43,976 nucleotides of DNA from Treponema sp. (GTDB taxonomy: Bacteria; Spirochaetota; Spirochaetia; Treponematales; Breznakiellaceae), in NCBI GenBank assembly GCA_031278815.1, contig JAITJS010000007.1:1-43976 (forward strand). Direction: 5' to 3'. Under the pieces are notes generated by a model. That model did not search any database, was not told the origin of the DNA, and saw only the letters and a list, made by a program, of their open reading frames with translations. This document shows, piece after piece, positions 35,385 to 43,233 of the stretch; positions within the stretch are counted from its first letter, which is position 1; each line of letters opens with the position of its first letter. The translations under genes and the position numbers were made by a program.

Positions 35385-36047
35385 CTATTTTTTACTATAA
35401 ATTTTCCAGTTGTAAATTTGCCATACAAACCCAATCGGTACAGCGGTTCCCTTTTCATGGAATTCCGGGGTGATCCTAAAGAAAAAACGCCCTCCACCCC
35501 TGCCAGGACTTATAAAATCAAACCCAATATCTATGGGCAAACCCACAAAAAAGTCTCCTTTTGTATCAATATCAAGTCCGGCCATTCCGTCAAACATACC
35601 GAAAAGGGGAATGTTTAAACTCAATCCTATTCCCGCATACAACCATTCAACCTTCGGAATATTCACATGCGCCCCAAGAGGTATGGTTAAACAAATCGGG
35701 CTTGCGGCAATTTTCGTAAAATCATCCACACCGCTAAAATCCTGGTCAAGAATCACATATACATCAGGATGCATGAGCAAGCCCGTATTAAACGAAAGAA
35801 AATTGAACAGGTAAAAATCATAGGTGATCCCAAAATCAAACAGAACCGCATAATTACCCTTGGGAATACGCTCATTGCTCAGTTCTGTAAACACCTCCCC
35901 TATATTTGGAGTTATACCTGACCCGGAATTAAGACCCAACAGCATATCAAAGGGTTGATGCTTGTCTTCCTGTGCAAAAACCCCACTCCCCAGTACACTG
36001 GCGAGAGCCAATGCCAATACCCCCTTTTTTGCCCTGTTCTTCGTCAT
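35385..36047 (-). CDS. Outer-membrane beta-barrel protein, hypothetical
   Basis: Probable small porin-like or adhesin-like barrel; no specific function. About 220 residues from ATG 36047, with signal peptide KKGVLALALASVLGSGVFAQ and mature sequence starting EDKHQPFDMLLGLNSGSG. It has alternating aromatic/Gly strands (VLFDFGITYDFYLFNFLSFN, LPIDIGFDFISPGRGGGRFF). The C-terminus ends WQIYNWKIYSKK rather than in a terminal aromatic residue. Its ATG overlaps the stop codon of a 40-residue upstream frame (ATGA), which suggests coupled translation. Confidence 0.75.
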   Translation of the reverse strand: MTKNRAKKGVLALALASVLGSGVFAQEDKHQPFDMLLGLNSGSGITPNIGEVFTELSNERIPKGNYAVLFDFGITYDFYLFNFLSFNTGLLMHPDVYVILDQDFSGVDDFTKIAASPICLTIPLGAHVNIPKVEWLYAGIGLSLNIPLFGMFDGMAGLDIDTKGDFFVGLPIDIGFDFISPGRGGGRFFFRITPEFHEKGTAVPIGFVWQIYNWKIYSKK

Positions 36048-36166
36048 CTTCTTTCGTACCCCCCTAAGGTCAGCGAAGCTGACGCAACCAGCCCACATGC
36101 CAGCAGAATCGCCGGCAATCCTGCCGCCCCACCAGCGGCTTTCAGAAAACCAGTGTTTTTCTTCAT
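36044..36166 (-). CDS. Small 40-residue membrane/lipoprotein-like peptide
   Basis: Too short for most gene callers. ATG 36166 is preceded by AAGGAG at seven bases, the same spacing and sequence (AAGGAGTTTTT) seen at the intact lipoprotein at 34317. The product MKKNTGFLKAAGGAAGLPAI continues through LLACGLVASAS to GGYERR. It has a basic N-terminus and a hydrophobic core with a lipobox-like LLAC. Its TGA overlaps the ATG of the barrel gene by four bases. It could be a genuine leader peptide or the stub of a lost lipoprotein that now drives the barrel gene. A GTCAGC-GAA-GCTGAC hairpin (36069-36083) lies inside it. Confidence 0.5.
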   Translation of the reverse strand: MKKNTGFLKAAGGAAGLPAILLACGLVASASLTLGGYERR

Positions 36167-36448
36167 CGAAAAACTCCTTATACTGGAGGTGGGGATGGGG
36201 TTTAGGCTATGGGTTCAAGGCGGTTATCAGTGCCAACAGACGCCGCCGGAACCTTCTTCACCTCGTCCCTTTTCTCCACCCCCCTTTTTGCTGTACCTGC
36301 CTCAAGGCAGGTATGTTTCCGTTAAAACGGATGGACACCCGATAACAGGCCCCTATGGGTCATCCCCATTAAGCCGTTCACATCGCCCCAAAAGGGCACA
36401 TTTCCCTACAATTCTCTGATAGTTCCTAAACAAATCCACTATAAAGAT
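36167..36448. other. Divergent control region between barrel gene and XRE regulator
   Basis: About 280 bases. It contains two adjacent perfect hairpins: ACCTGCC/GGCAGGT (36295-36312) and TCCGTT/AACGGA (36318-36331). A further direct repeat ATAGTAAGT occurs at 36479-36487 and 36522-36530 near the regulator start. These are candidate operators; no gene is supported here. Confidence 0.4.
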
Positions 36449-36532
36449 ATGTATCAGATAAAAAATAATATGTATTACATAGTAAGTCAAGTAGGAGAAA
36501 GTCTTTATTATTACCTCATAGATAGTAAGTAT

Positions 36533-36853
36533 ATGGAACGGCTTGGAACAATTTTTGCAAATAATTTGAGGGGATACCGCCGGAAACGGGGTTTGACCCA
36601 GGAAAAACTGGCTGAAATGGTCGAAGTGTCTACTCATCATATCGGTATGATAGAACTTACCCGCAATTTCCCCACGTTTGACCTTATTGAACGTATTGCA
36701 AAGGCGCTGGATATTGAAATTTATGAACTGTTTGTCGCGCCCAATGCTACCTGTGGAGAACTGGATCGGCTCCGGCGGGACATCGTAAGTGAAATTAAAC
36801 AAACCGTCGCGGAAGCCGTAAAAGAAGCCCTTTCGGGCACCAGCAAGGACTAG
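36533..36853 (+). CDS. XRE-family transcriptional regulator 1
   Basis: DNA-binding regulator. I place the start at ATG 36533, giving 106 residues that begin MERLGTIFANNLRGYRRKRG; the frame is open back to 36449 but the extra 28 residues are Tyr-rich and do not look like the family. The Cro/CI helix-turn-helix is LTQEKLAEMVEVSTHHIGMI, followed by FPTFDLIERIAKALDIEIYE. The C-terminal 35 residues are a charged helix (DIVSEIKQTVAEAVKEALSG), possibly for oligomerisation. It is divergent from the barrel gene and closely related to the second XRE gene 340 bases downstream. Confidence 0.88.
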   Translation: MERLGTIFANNLRGYRRKRGLTQEKLAEMVEVSTHHIGMIELTRNFPTFDLIERIAKALDIEIYELFVAPNATCGELDRLRRDIVSEIKQTVAEAVKEALSGTSKD

Positions 36854-37195
36854 CTGCAGGCGGGTGTGGAGCTTCCCCCTAAAGGCATGCTCCCCTGCCA
36901 TTAGGGGGATAATCCCGAACACGTCTCGTAGATTTTTCATAAAGAATTCCTTTTTGGGATAACGGCTTCTTGCGCTTACCCTGTTTGTCCTTCATGCGTT
37001 AACATGACCCATTAAAGACCCCCATTTCCAAAGAACAGCCAAAAAAGCAAAATTCCCTTACAGAAATCCCCGGGATTTGGCTTTATCGTTCTTTATACAT
37101 GATGGAGCTTCCTTTAAGACAGTATATTACTTATCTTACGGAAGTTGTCAATCCCCATACAGAAACAAAAAATAGTACAGGCATAAGTTGGAAGC
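36854..37195. other. Intergenic region between the two XRE genes
   Basis: About 340 bases. It holds a long hairpin at 36875-36908 (CCCCCTAA/TTAGGGGG with an inner GGCA/TGCC), which may terminate the first XRE transcript, although no T-run follows. On the minus strand at 36940 a start codon with AAGGAATTC upstream begins MKNLRDVFGIIPLMAG, which resembles a treponemal lipoprotein signal peptide that then degenerates. A palindrome AAATCCC-C-GGGATTT (37064-37078) upstream of the second XRE gene is a possible operator. Confidence 0.45.
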
Positions 37196-37561
37196 ATGAC
37201 AAGTCTGAGATCGGTATTGGCCTTTAATATGAAAGAGCAACGGCACATTTTAGGGATTACCCAGGCGCAACTGGCGGAAAGGGTGAATACGTCAACCCAT
37301 TACATAGGCATGATTGAAAGCGGAAAGAAATTCCCCACTCCTGAAATGCTTGAACGGATTGCCATCGCCCTGGAAATTGACGCTCCGGCCCTCTTTTCAA
37401 CCAAATCCTACCCCTCACCGGAGGCCGGAACAATGACGAAATTTCAGGAACAGGTTATCAACGACATTTCCCAGGTCATTTCATACCGGGTTAGGGAATT
37501 GTGGCGGGAAACCCCGCGCCTCCCTGATCCCAATGCCGATAACAGTCAGAAAATGGTCTGA
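37196..37561 (+). CDS. XRE-family transcriptional regulator 2
   Basis: The 121-residue protein has a Cro/CI type helix-turn-helix (GITQAQLAERVNTSTHYIGM then IESGKKFPTPEMLERIAIAL) and a charged C-terminal helix (MTKFQEQVINDISQVISYRV). Between residues 20 and 75 it is clearly paralogous to the first XRE protein (STHxIGMIE, FPTxxxxERIAxALxI), so the two probably come from a tandem duplication. It is convergent with the symporter gene and ends at a strong hairpin. The start codon has only a weak GGAAG site. Confidence 0.88.
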   Translation: MTSLRSVLAFNMKEQRHILGITQAQLAERVNTSTHYIGMIESGKKFPTPEMLERIAIALEIDAPALFSTKSYPSPEAGTMTKFQEQVINDISQVISYRVRELWRETPRLPDPNADNSQKMV

Positions 37562-37596
37562 TACCCAGAGGCTGGTAGCATAGGTATTGTATGAAA

Positions 37597-37633
37597 GGGC
37601 TTGTCCGGGAACCAGCCCTCCCCGGACAAGCCC
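37597..37633. terminator. Bidirectional hairpin terminator
   Basis: A perfect 13-base stem GGGCTTGTCCGGG (37597-37609) with CCCGGACAAGCCC (37621-37633) lies between the convergent XRE2 and symporter genes. A short TTTT follows on the plus strand ten bases later. Likely stops transcription from both sides. Confidence 0.7.
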
Positions 37634-37655
37634 ACCCTGCTTTTATGAGCCCCGT

Positions 37656-39074
37656 CTATTCCTTGGGAAAAGGACTGGAGGCGGCAGCTACCCCCAGTCC
37701 TTTTTCAATAAATACCGTAACGAAGAAGGAAAGGGCCCCCAGGGTGCAGCCGAATACGATGGCCAGAATCCCGAAAGGCTCCTTGGCAATCTGCCAGGCA
37801 ACCGCGGCGACGGATCCGCAGATAATGGAAACCAGCCCCGAATGTTTGGTGGCGTCTTTCCAGATAAGCCCCAGGCCGTAGGCGGCAAAAGGCCCCGATG
37901 AACGGAGGGCAAAGGCAAAGAGGTTAAGGGTTACCAGGTTGATTCTGAACAGGGCAACGAACAAACTCACTACGCCGACCACCACATTCGACGCCCGGGT
38001 AATGAAGATCAATTTTTTGTCATCCACGGTGGGATCGATGTACTGCTGGTAAATATCTTTTACAAACATGGTGGAGGCACACAGCAGATTCGAGTCCGCG
38101 CTAGACATGGTGGCGGAAATAATTGAGGCCGCCACAAGACCCACAATGACCTGGGGGGCATAGTTCGTGGTGGCCCACATAAGCGCGCTGGTTCCCTTCC
38201 CGTCGTCAAGGCCGGGATTTATCGCCAGGGCCACAAGGCCTATCACTGCGGGGATAAAGGCCAGAAGTCCCATAAAAATCGCCGAAAGCCAGGCGGCATC
38301 CCGGGCGGCTTTTTCGTCTTTGGCGGAATAGAAGCGGCTGATCATCTCGGGGCCCGAAAGGAAGGTACAGAAATAATTAATCATCAGGCTGATAATGGTA
38401 ACCGCCCCGACCCCGGTAAAACTAATGGCCTTCGCGGGGAGTTTTTCCGCCAGCGCCTCAAAGCCGCCTGCGCCCCGCACCACAAAGAACATGGTGATAA
38501 GCAGGCCGAAGAAAATAATAAACCACTGGATAAGATCGCTGATCGCATCGGCCATAAGACCGCCCAATACGGTGTAGCAAAGAATAATGACGCCGCTGAT
38601 CAGGATGGCTACATTCAGGGGAATGCCTACCAGGGTGGCGACTACTGTTCCCGACGCGAGGATCTGGGAAGCGGTAAGGCAGAAAAGGGATACAATATTC
38701 AGCACTGCCGTTGAGGTTCCCGCCACATGACCGAAGCGGGTACGGATAACTTCCGGTATCGTGTGGGCCAGGGTCCGGCGGATCTTCGGCGCGAAATAGG
38801 CCAGCGGGATAACGCCGATGGAAGCGGCCAGAACATACCAGCCCGCGGAAAGCCCCCATCCGGCAAAAGCCCGGGAAGCCACGCCGGTGGTACTGCCGCC
38901 CCCTACATTGTTCGCCGCAAGGCTGGCGGCCACAAAAAAGACCCCCAGCCTCCGTCCGGCCAAAAGAAAATCCGTGCTGGTTTTAATGAAAAACCGTTTG
39001 CACAGATAGCCGATCACGAGCAAGCCCGCCAGATAGGCCAGCACAATAACAAGAGGTACAACCTGTATGTTCAC
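37656..39074 (-). CDS. Sodium:solute symporter (SSS family)
   Basis: Secondary transporter that couples substrate uptake to Na+ entry. The 472-residue protein has about 13 hydrophobic segments, and SSS family signatures: TDFLLAGRRLGVFFVAASLA, ANNVGGGSTTGVASRAFAGWGL, YFAPKIRRTLAHTIPEVIRTRFG, and SATMSSADSNLLCASTMFVKDIY near the middle. The substrate cannot be read from sequence. The GTG start has a perfect AAGGAGG six bases upstream. The adjacent D-aminoacylase-like gene suggests amino-acid, peptide or amide-type substrates; this is inference. Confidence 0.93.
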   Translation of the reverse strand: MNIQVVPLVIVLAYLAGLLVIGYLCKRFFIKTSTDFLLAGRRLGVFFVAASLAANNVGGGSTTGVASRAFAGWGLSAGWYVLAASIGVIPLAYFAPKIRRTLAHTIPEVIRTRFGHVAGTSTAVLNIVSLFCLTASQILASGTVVATLVGIPLNVAILISGVIILCYTVLGGLMADAISDLIQWFIIFFGLLITMFFVVRGAGGFEALAEKLPAKAISFTGVGAVTIISLMINYFCTFLSGPEMISRFYSAKDEKAARDAAWLSAIFMGLLAFIPAVIGLVALAINPGLDDGKGTSALMWATTNYAPQVIVGLVAASIISATMSSADSNLLCASTMFVKDIYQQYIDPTVDDKKLIFITRASNVVVGVVSLFVALFRINLVTLNLFAFALRSSGPFAAYGLGLIWKDATKHSGLVSIICGSVAAVAWQIAKEPFGILAIVFGCTLGALSFFVTVFIEKGLGVAAASSPFPKE

Positions 39075-39108
39075 AAAATCCTCCTTAATAAAATGTACAT
39101 GTTATCCC

Positions 39109-39137
39109 AAAATATATCACATAGACAGGGCTGTCAA
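39109..39137 (-). promoter_or_regulatory. Promoter of the symporter gene with an operator-like dyad
   Basis: Minus strand: TTGACA (39137-39132), 17-base spacer, TATTTT (39114-39109). A GACAG-GG-CTGTC inverted repeat at 39124-39135 overlaps the -35 box, well placed for a repressor. So the symporter has its own start even though it follows the amidohydrolase gene by 102 bases. Confidence 0.6.
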
Positions 39138-39176
39138 ATCAAAAGTTTTGCGTGTTGAAAAAATCCTATTCCGCAT

Positions 39177-40781
39177 TTAAAGCCCCGTATAAGTTCCCGC
39201 CGCGGCGCCGGTAAGGTTGTCTTTCTCAAGCGCCAGCCGGCCGGCGATGAACACATAATCGAACCCGGCGGTAAAACGATTGGGTGCAACATAATCCGCC
39301 GGGGCTGAAATATTTTCCGGCCTGAAGATCACGATATCCGCGTCAAAGCCCGGCCTGAGCAGCCCCTTGCCGGTAAGCCCCATGGCCTCCGCAGGGAGGC
39401 CTGAGAGTTTATGGACCGCTTCTTCCGGGCTCAACACCCCGCGGCGGCAGACCAGTTCATGAAAAACCATGGCTATATTGGCGGTATTCCGGGGATGGGG
39501 AAGCCCCGCGCCTGCATAGAGCGAATCGGAGATAATGCTGGTGTAGGGCAGGCGAATAATCCGGTCTATGTCTTCCTGGCAGGTAATGTAATCTACCATG
39601 GTTACATTACCCTGTTCCTCCACCAGTAAATCAAAGGCCCCGTCCAAGGGATCGGACCCTCTCAGGGCGGCGATTTCTGTGATGCTTTTCCCGATCAGGG
39701 GCCGGTTCTGCTCCGACTCAAGGCCGGTAACATAAATCGCCTCCCAACCGGCCCCGAGGACAATATTCTCAAAATCTCTCCCTGGTTCGCGGAGGATTTT
39801 GCGACACCGGGTCCGTTCTTCCGGGTTCCGGAGGCGGCGGAGGATTTCCCCGATTCCCCCAGCCAGGAAGGAAGGAGGAAGCAGACAGAGCATTTGGGTG
39901 CTTCCCGCGGTCCATGGGTAGGCATCGCAGTCTATCCGCATGCCTTCCTCCCGGTTCCGCTCAATAAGGGCGATGGCCTTTTCAAGACCGGCCCCCCAGT
40001 TTTTCCGGCCTATGCATTTAAAGTGGCTTATCCGCAGGGGCGCGCGAAGAAGCCGGGCCGCTTCTATAGCCTCGGCCACCGATGGGTACAGCAGATCCCC
40101 CTCGCCCCGGACATGGCAAACCAGGGGCGGGCCGGCAGCGTCTTTCCCGCTCAGGGGCGCCAGGGCCCCGGCCAGGGAAGCCGCGTTGTAACGCAGATCT
40201 GGCAGATAGGAAAGGCCCGCCGAAACCCCCAGCGCCCCGGCGGAGAGGGCGTCTTCAAGAAAGGCGTGTATGTTTTTTACATCCCCCGGTTTAAGGGTTT
40301 CGGCGCTGTAACCCGCCGCCGCCGCCCGCATGGTGCCGCTTCCCACCAGCATGGCAATGTTAAGCGGCAGGGGGCGACTTTTCAGCAGGGCCGTATATTC
40401 GGAAAACGTTTCAAAGCGGATATTTTCGGGCAGGGAACCGGTAACGGGGGCAAGAAAAGGGAGTATCTCCGCCTGCCGTGCCACTGGCAGGGGCGCGATG
40501 CTCATGCCGCAGTTCCCGTTCACGATGGTCGTGATCCCCTGGCGCAGTTCGGCTTTGCCGAACCCCGGCTTGAACACCGCGGCATCCGCGTGCCGGTGAA
40601 TGTCGAGAAAACCAGGGGCGGCGATTTCACCCTGAAGCCGTATGGTCAGCCCCGCCCTGCCGTCAACCCGGGGGGCGACGGCTTTTATTCTGCCGTCCCT
40701 AACGCCGATATCCCCGGTAAAACCGGGTTTCCCCGAACCGTCTATGATATGCGCGTTTTTCACCAGTACATCGAACATCAT
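39177..40781 (-). CDS. D-aminoacylase / N-acyl-D-amino-acid amidohydrolase family
   Basis: Zinc amidohydrolase that releases D-amino acids or related amines from N-acylated substrates. About 534 residues starting FDVLVKNAHIIDGSGKPG. Metal-site motifs are visible: GFLDIHRHADAA (H-x-H), the ligand Cys in TIVNGNCGMSIAPLP, LGVSAGLSYLP, VCHVRGEGD, LRISHFKCIGRKNW and the C-terminal SDSLYAGAGLPHPRN. Family members also act on N-acyl-D-glutamate and dihydropyrimidine-like amides, so substrate is not certain. Start choices are ATG 40781, ATG 40778 or TTG 40799; none has a good ribosome-binding site. The gene is GC-richer than the division genes. Confidence 0.9.
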   Translation of the reverse strand: MMFDVLVKNAHIIDGSGKPGFTGDIGVRDGRIKAVAPRVDGRAGLTIRLQGEIAAPGFLDIHRHADAAVFKPGFGKAELRQGITTIVNGNCGMSIAPLPVARQAEILPFLAPVTGSLPENIRFETFSEYTALLKSRPLPLNIAMLVGSGTMRAAAAGYSAETLKPGDVKNIHAFLEDALSAGALGVSAGLSYLPDLRYNAASLAGALAPLSGKDAAGPPLVCHVRGEGDLLYPSVAEAIEAARLLRAPLRISHFKCIGRKNWGAGLEKAIALIERNREEGMRIDCDAYPWTAGSTQMLCLLPPSFLAGGIGEILRRLRNPEERTRCRKILREPGRDFENIVLGAGWEAIYVTGLESEQNRPLIGKSITEIAALRGSDPLDGAFDLLVEEQGNVTMVDYITCQEDIDRIIRLPYTSIISDSLYAGAGLPHPRNTANIAMVFHELVCRRGVLSPEEAVHKLSGLPAEAMGLTGKGLLRPGFDADIVIFRPENISAPADYVAPNRFTAGFDYVFIAGRLALEKDNLTGAAAGTYTGL

Positions 40782-40935
40782 GGTAAAAAACAGTACCAAT
40801 CATCGCGCCGCCGGTCAAGTCGAACGAGCCTCCGATCGAACAAAAGCAAGGTTAAAGATACCGCAGAGCTCTTCTGCGCCTCCACCGCAAGCGTGTAATG
40901 AGGTTAGTTAGATTATTTATGATGCAACTCGGGGC
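40782..40935. other. Divergent spacer between amidohydrolase and B12 operon
   Basis: About 150 bases with a small hairpin CGCAGA/TCTGCG (40862-40878). I see no convincing minus-strand promoter for the amidohydrolase gene. Confidence 0.35.
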
Positions 40936-40964
40936 TTGACATAAAGCCGTGTTTCTGCAATACT
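40936..40964 (+). promoter_or_regulatory. Promoter of the cobalamin-controlled operon
   Basis: TTGACA (40936-40941), 17-base spacer and AATACT (40959-40964). The predicted start, about 40971, falls just before the riboswitch, as expected. Confidence 0.7.
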
Positions 40965-40975
40965 ACAATATATCG

Positions 40976-41170
40976 AAAGGTGGAGTTCGGCTCGTAACGA
41001 TGGTCGGATTCATAATAGGGAAGCGGGTGAAAATCCCGCACGGTAACGCCGCTGTAAAGGGAGAGCGGGCTTTCATATAGAGGCTTTCTTTAAGAAGTCT
41101 CACGCCACTGTCGCAAGATGGGAAGGTGCGAAAAGCCGGTATAGACCCCTAAGTCAGAAGACCTGCCTTT
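40976..41170 (+). ncRNA. Cobalamin (B12) riboswitch
   Basis: The conserved core is unmistakable: AAGCGGGTGAAAATCCCGCA followed by CGGTAACGCCGCTGT, then GCCACTG, GGGAAGG and AGTCAGAAGACCTGCC. The closing stem pairs AAAGG (40976-40980) with CCTTT (41166-41170). It lies between the promoter and a TonB-dependent receptor gene, so adenosylcobalamin or another corrinoid should repress the operon. The sequence after the aptamer lacks a clear hairpin plus T-run; a GGTTAA/TTAACC hairpin abuts the start codon, pointing to control of translation initiation. Confidence 0.96.
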
Positions 41171-41201
41171 TGAGTGCCGTTATATGACGGTATTATCTTA
41201 G

Positions 41202-41220
41202 GGTTAACGGATTATTAACC
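41202..41220 (+). promoter_or_regulatory. Inverted repeat directly before the receptor start codon
   Basis: GGTTAA (41202-41207) and TTAACC (41215-41220) form a 6-base stem with a 7-base loop. The stem touches the ATG at 41221 and covers the only Shine-Dalgarno-like sequence (TTAGGG). It is a good candidate for the riboswitch's expression platform. Confidence 0.5.
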
Positions 41221-43173
41221 ATGAGAAAACGGTTTTTTCTTGTCTTAGTGGGTGGTATTTTCTTCGTATTTTTTATTGCCGCGCAAGAATTACCCCCCCC
41301 CAACGATAATGCTTCCACTGATTACGATGCGGTAATTGAAGATGAAGGCATTACCGTAACCGGAACCCGCACCCAAAAACGTTTGAAGGACAGTCCTGTA
41401 CTTACCGAAGTGATAGGTACCGAGGAGATTGAAGGGTCAAACGCGGATACGGTCGTGGATATACTCGACGATTACGGGCTGGTGTATACCGGAAACGGTA
41501 TGGGCGACTATGTTCAGATGCAGGGTCTGGGGAAGAACCGCGTCCTGTATCTGATAAACGGGAGGCGTGTTTCCGGGCGCATAGCCCAGCGGCTTAAAGG
41601 CGAGACCCTGCCCCTTGCCAATGTGGAACGTATAGAGATCATACGGGGCCCCCAATCAGCGCTTTACGGTTCTGATGCACTCGGCGGGGTGATAAACATC
41701 ATCACTAAAAAACCGCCGGACAAGGTAGCGTTTTCCGCAGCTCTTACCAACCGGTTTTTGCTTGCCTATGATGATCCGAATACGTCACAAACACCGGATC
41801 CTTTTCAGGATTTCAATCCCATACGGGAGCAGAATCTTACCAGCGTCATATCCTTTCCTATTGGTAAAGCGAAGAATTCTGTCGATGTGGAGGCTGCCCG
41901 CGGGGGCTTTTACTACAACGAAACCAAGTCCGCTTCGGTACTCCCCGAATACTACCGCGGGCGGCTTGGATTCGACAGCATTCTTGACCTGGGAAACAGT
42001 GAGCTGCGTTTCGGCGGTTCAGGGATGCTGATGCGCCGAGACGACGTAACTACCGCAGAGGGGGCCTTAAACCGCCTTGATTATCTGCGTTTAGATGCTT
42101 TCGTAGAAGCTGATTATTGGGCATTGCACAACCTGATGTTGACCTTCCGGCTACACGATAACTATTACCAGCGTAACCGGGACGCTTACTCAGCTATCAG
42201 GAATAAATGGACATTGGGAGAACGCTATGAGAACGATAATATCGCAGCCCTTGAGGTACAGGGCATCTACGAAATGTCTGCAAATCTGCTTTTCTCAGGG
42301 GGTATAGAAGGCGCTTTCAATAGTATGGAAAAGTACAATCTTAGCCGAGACTTTGTATGGGTAGACAAGGAAGCCGCCTTTTTTCAGGCTGAGTACTTCA
42401 CCGTGGATTGCTATTCAGCCGTTGCCGGATTACGTATTGAGCGGAATTCTCAATTCGGTTTTGCGGCGTCTCCAAAATTGTCTGGAATGTATCATCTGAA
42501 AGACTTTCGCCTTCTGGCAGGCGCGGGGATGGGTTACCGTGCGCCTGATTTCAGTGATATGTACTTGATACGGGACGATGAAGGGGCAGCCCTCGTTTTG
42601 GGTAACCCCAACCTTAAGCCTGAATACTCACTCGGCTTCAATGCAGGGCTGGAATACGCTAAATCAAAAGGATTTTTCCAGCTTAATCTGTACTACAACG
42701 AGCTTTTCAACGAGATAGGCCGAGTCTTTGTGGAGGCGCAAGGCGCTTCGGAAGCCTACTATGACACAAGAAATATTTCCCGGTCTATGCGCGTTGGTAC
42801 GGATATGGAAGGCAAGCTCTCGTTTCCCCAGGGTATCTTTGTTTCCACAGGCTATAGCTGGCTCTTTGCCTGGGATCGCAGTGCGGAGATGGAAATCTTT
42901 CCCCAGCCGAATCATACGGTCAAGTTAAAAGCCGGGCTCGATCTGGCAAAAATAGGCATCTATACCTGGTTGCAAGGACGGTACTTCTCGAAATTCAGGG
43001 ATCCCACCCGTACGGATAGCGAAGCGCGGTTTATTCTGGATTTTTATTTTTCAAAAAATCTGGGGAAGCATATTAAACTCACCTTCGGCATTGATAATAT
43101 CACCGGTGAGATAGATCGCATAGGTCCGGAAACAGCGCAAACCTTTTCTGTCGGTATAAAGTATGGGCAATAA
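41221..43173 (+). CDS. btuB: TonB-dependent outer-membrane receptor, BtuB-like
   Basis: Gated outer-membrane channel for corrinoid uptake. The 650-residue protein has a signal peptide (FFLVLVGGIFFVFFIAAQ) and a TonB-box-like EDEGITVTGTRTQK. The plug domain (about residues 55-165) includes LPLANVERIEIIRGPQSALY and GSDALGGVINIITKK. A beta barrel of alternating strands follows, with RAPDFSDMYL and NPNLKPEYSLGFNAGLEY motifs typical of the family. It ends GIKYGQ rather than in an aromatic residue. Corrinoid specificity is inferred from the riboswitch, not from the protein. Energy must come from a TonB/ExbBD system outside the window. Confidence 0.92.
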   Translation: MRKRFFLVLVGGIFFVFFIAAQELPPPNDNASTDYDAVIEDEGITVTGTRTQKRLKDSPVLTEVIGTEEIEGSNADTVVDILDDYGLVYTGNGMGDYVQMQGLGKNRVLYLINGRRVSGRIAQRLKGETLPLANVERIEIIRGPQSALYGSDALGGVINIITKKPPDKVAFSAALTNRFLLAYDDPNTSQTPDPFQDFNPIREQNLTSVISFPIGKAKNSVDVEAARGGFYYNETKSASVLPEYYRGRLGFDSILDLGNSELRFGGSGMLMRRDDVTTAEGALNRLDYLRLDAFVEADYWALHNLMLTFRLHDNYYQRNRDAYSAIRNKWTLGERYENDNIAALEVQGIYEMSANLLFSGGIEGAFNSMEKYNLSRDFVWVDKEAAFFQAEYFTVDCYSAVAGLRIERNSQFGFAASPKLSGMYHLKDFRLLAGAGMGYRAPDFSDMYLIRDDEGAALVLGNPNLKPEYSLGFNAGLEYAKSKGFFQLNLYYNELFNEIGRVFVEAQGASEAYYDTRNISRSMRVGTDMEGKLSFPQGIFVSTGYSWLFAWDRSAEMEIFPQPNHTVKLKAGLDLAKIGIYTWLQGRYFSKFRDPTRTDSEARFILDFYFSKNLGKHIKLTFGIDNITGEIDRIGPETAQTFSVGIKYGQ

Positions 43174-43233
43174 ACCGTCTAAGGCACAAGGGCTTTAGAT
43201 GGTTTTAAGTATAGTAGTCTTTTGGAGGATTGT

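Noticed and set aside
36353-36940. Minus-strand open frame of 195 codons
   Set aside because: Almost all of it is antisense to the well-supported XRE regulator and its sequence has no family features; only the first 16 residues look like a signal peptide remnant.
39894-40898. Plus-strand open frame of 334 codons
   Set aside because: It is antisense to the D-aminoacylase gene, whose metal-site motifs are clear; the frame is long only because of the high GC content.
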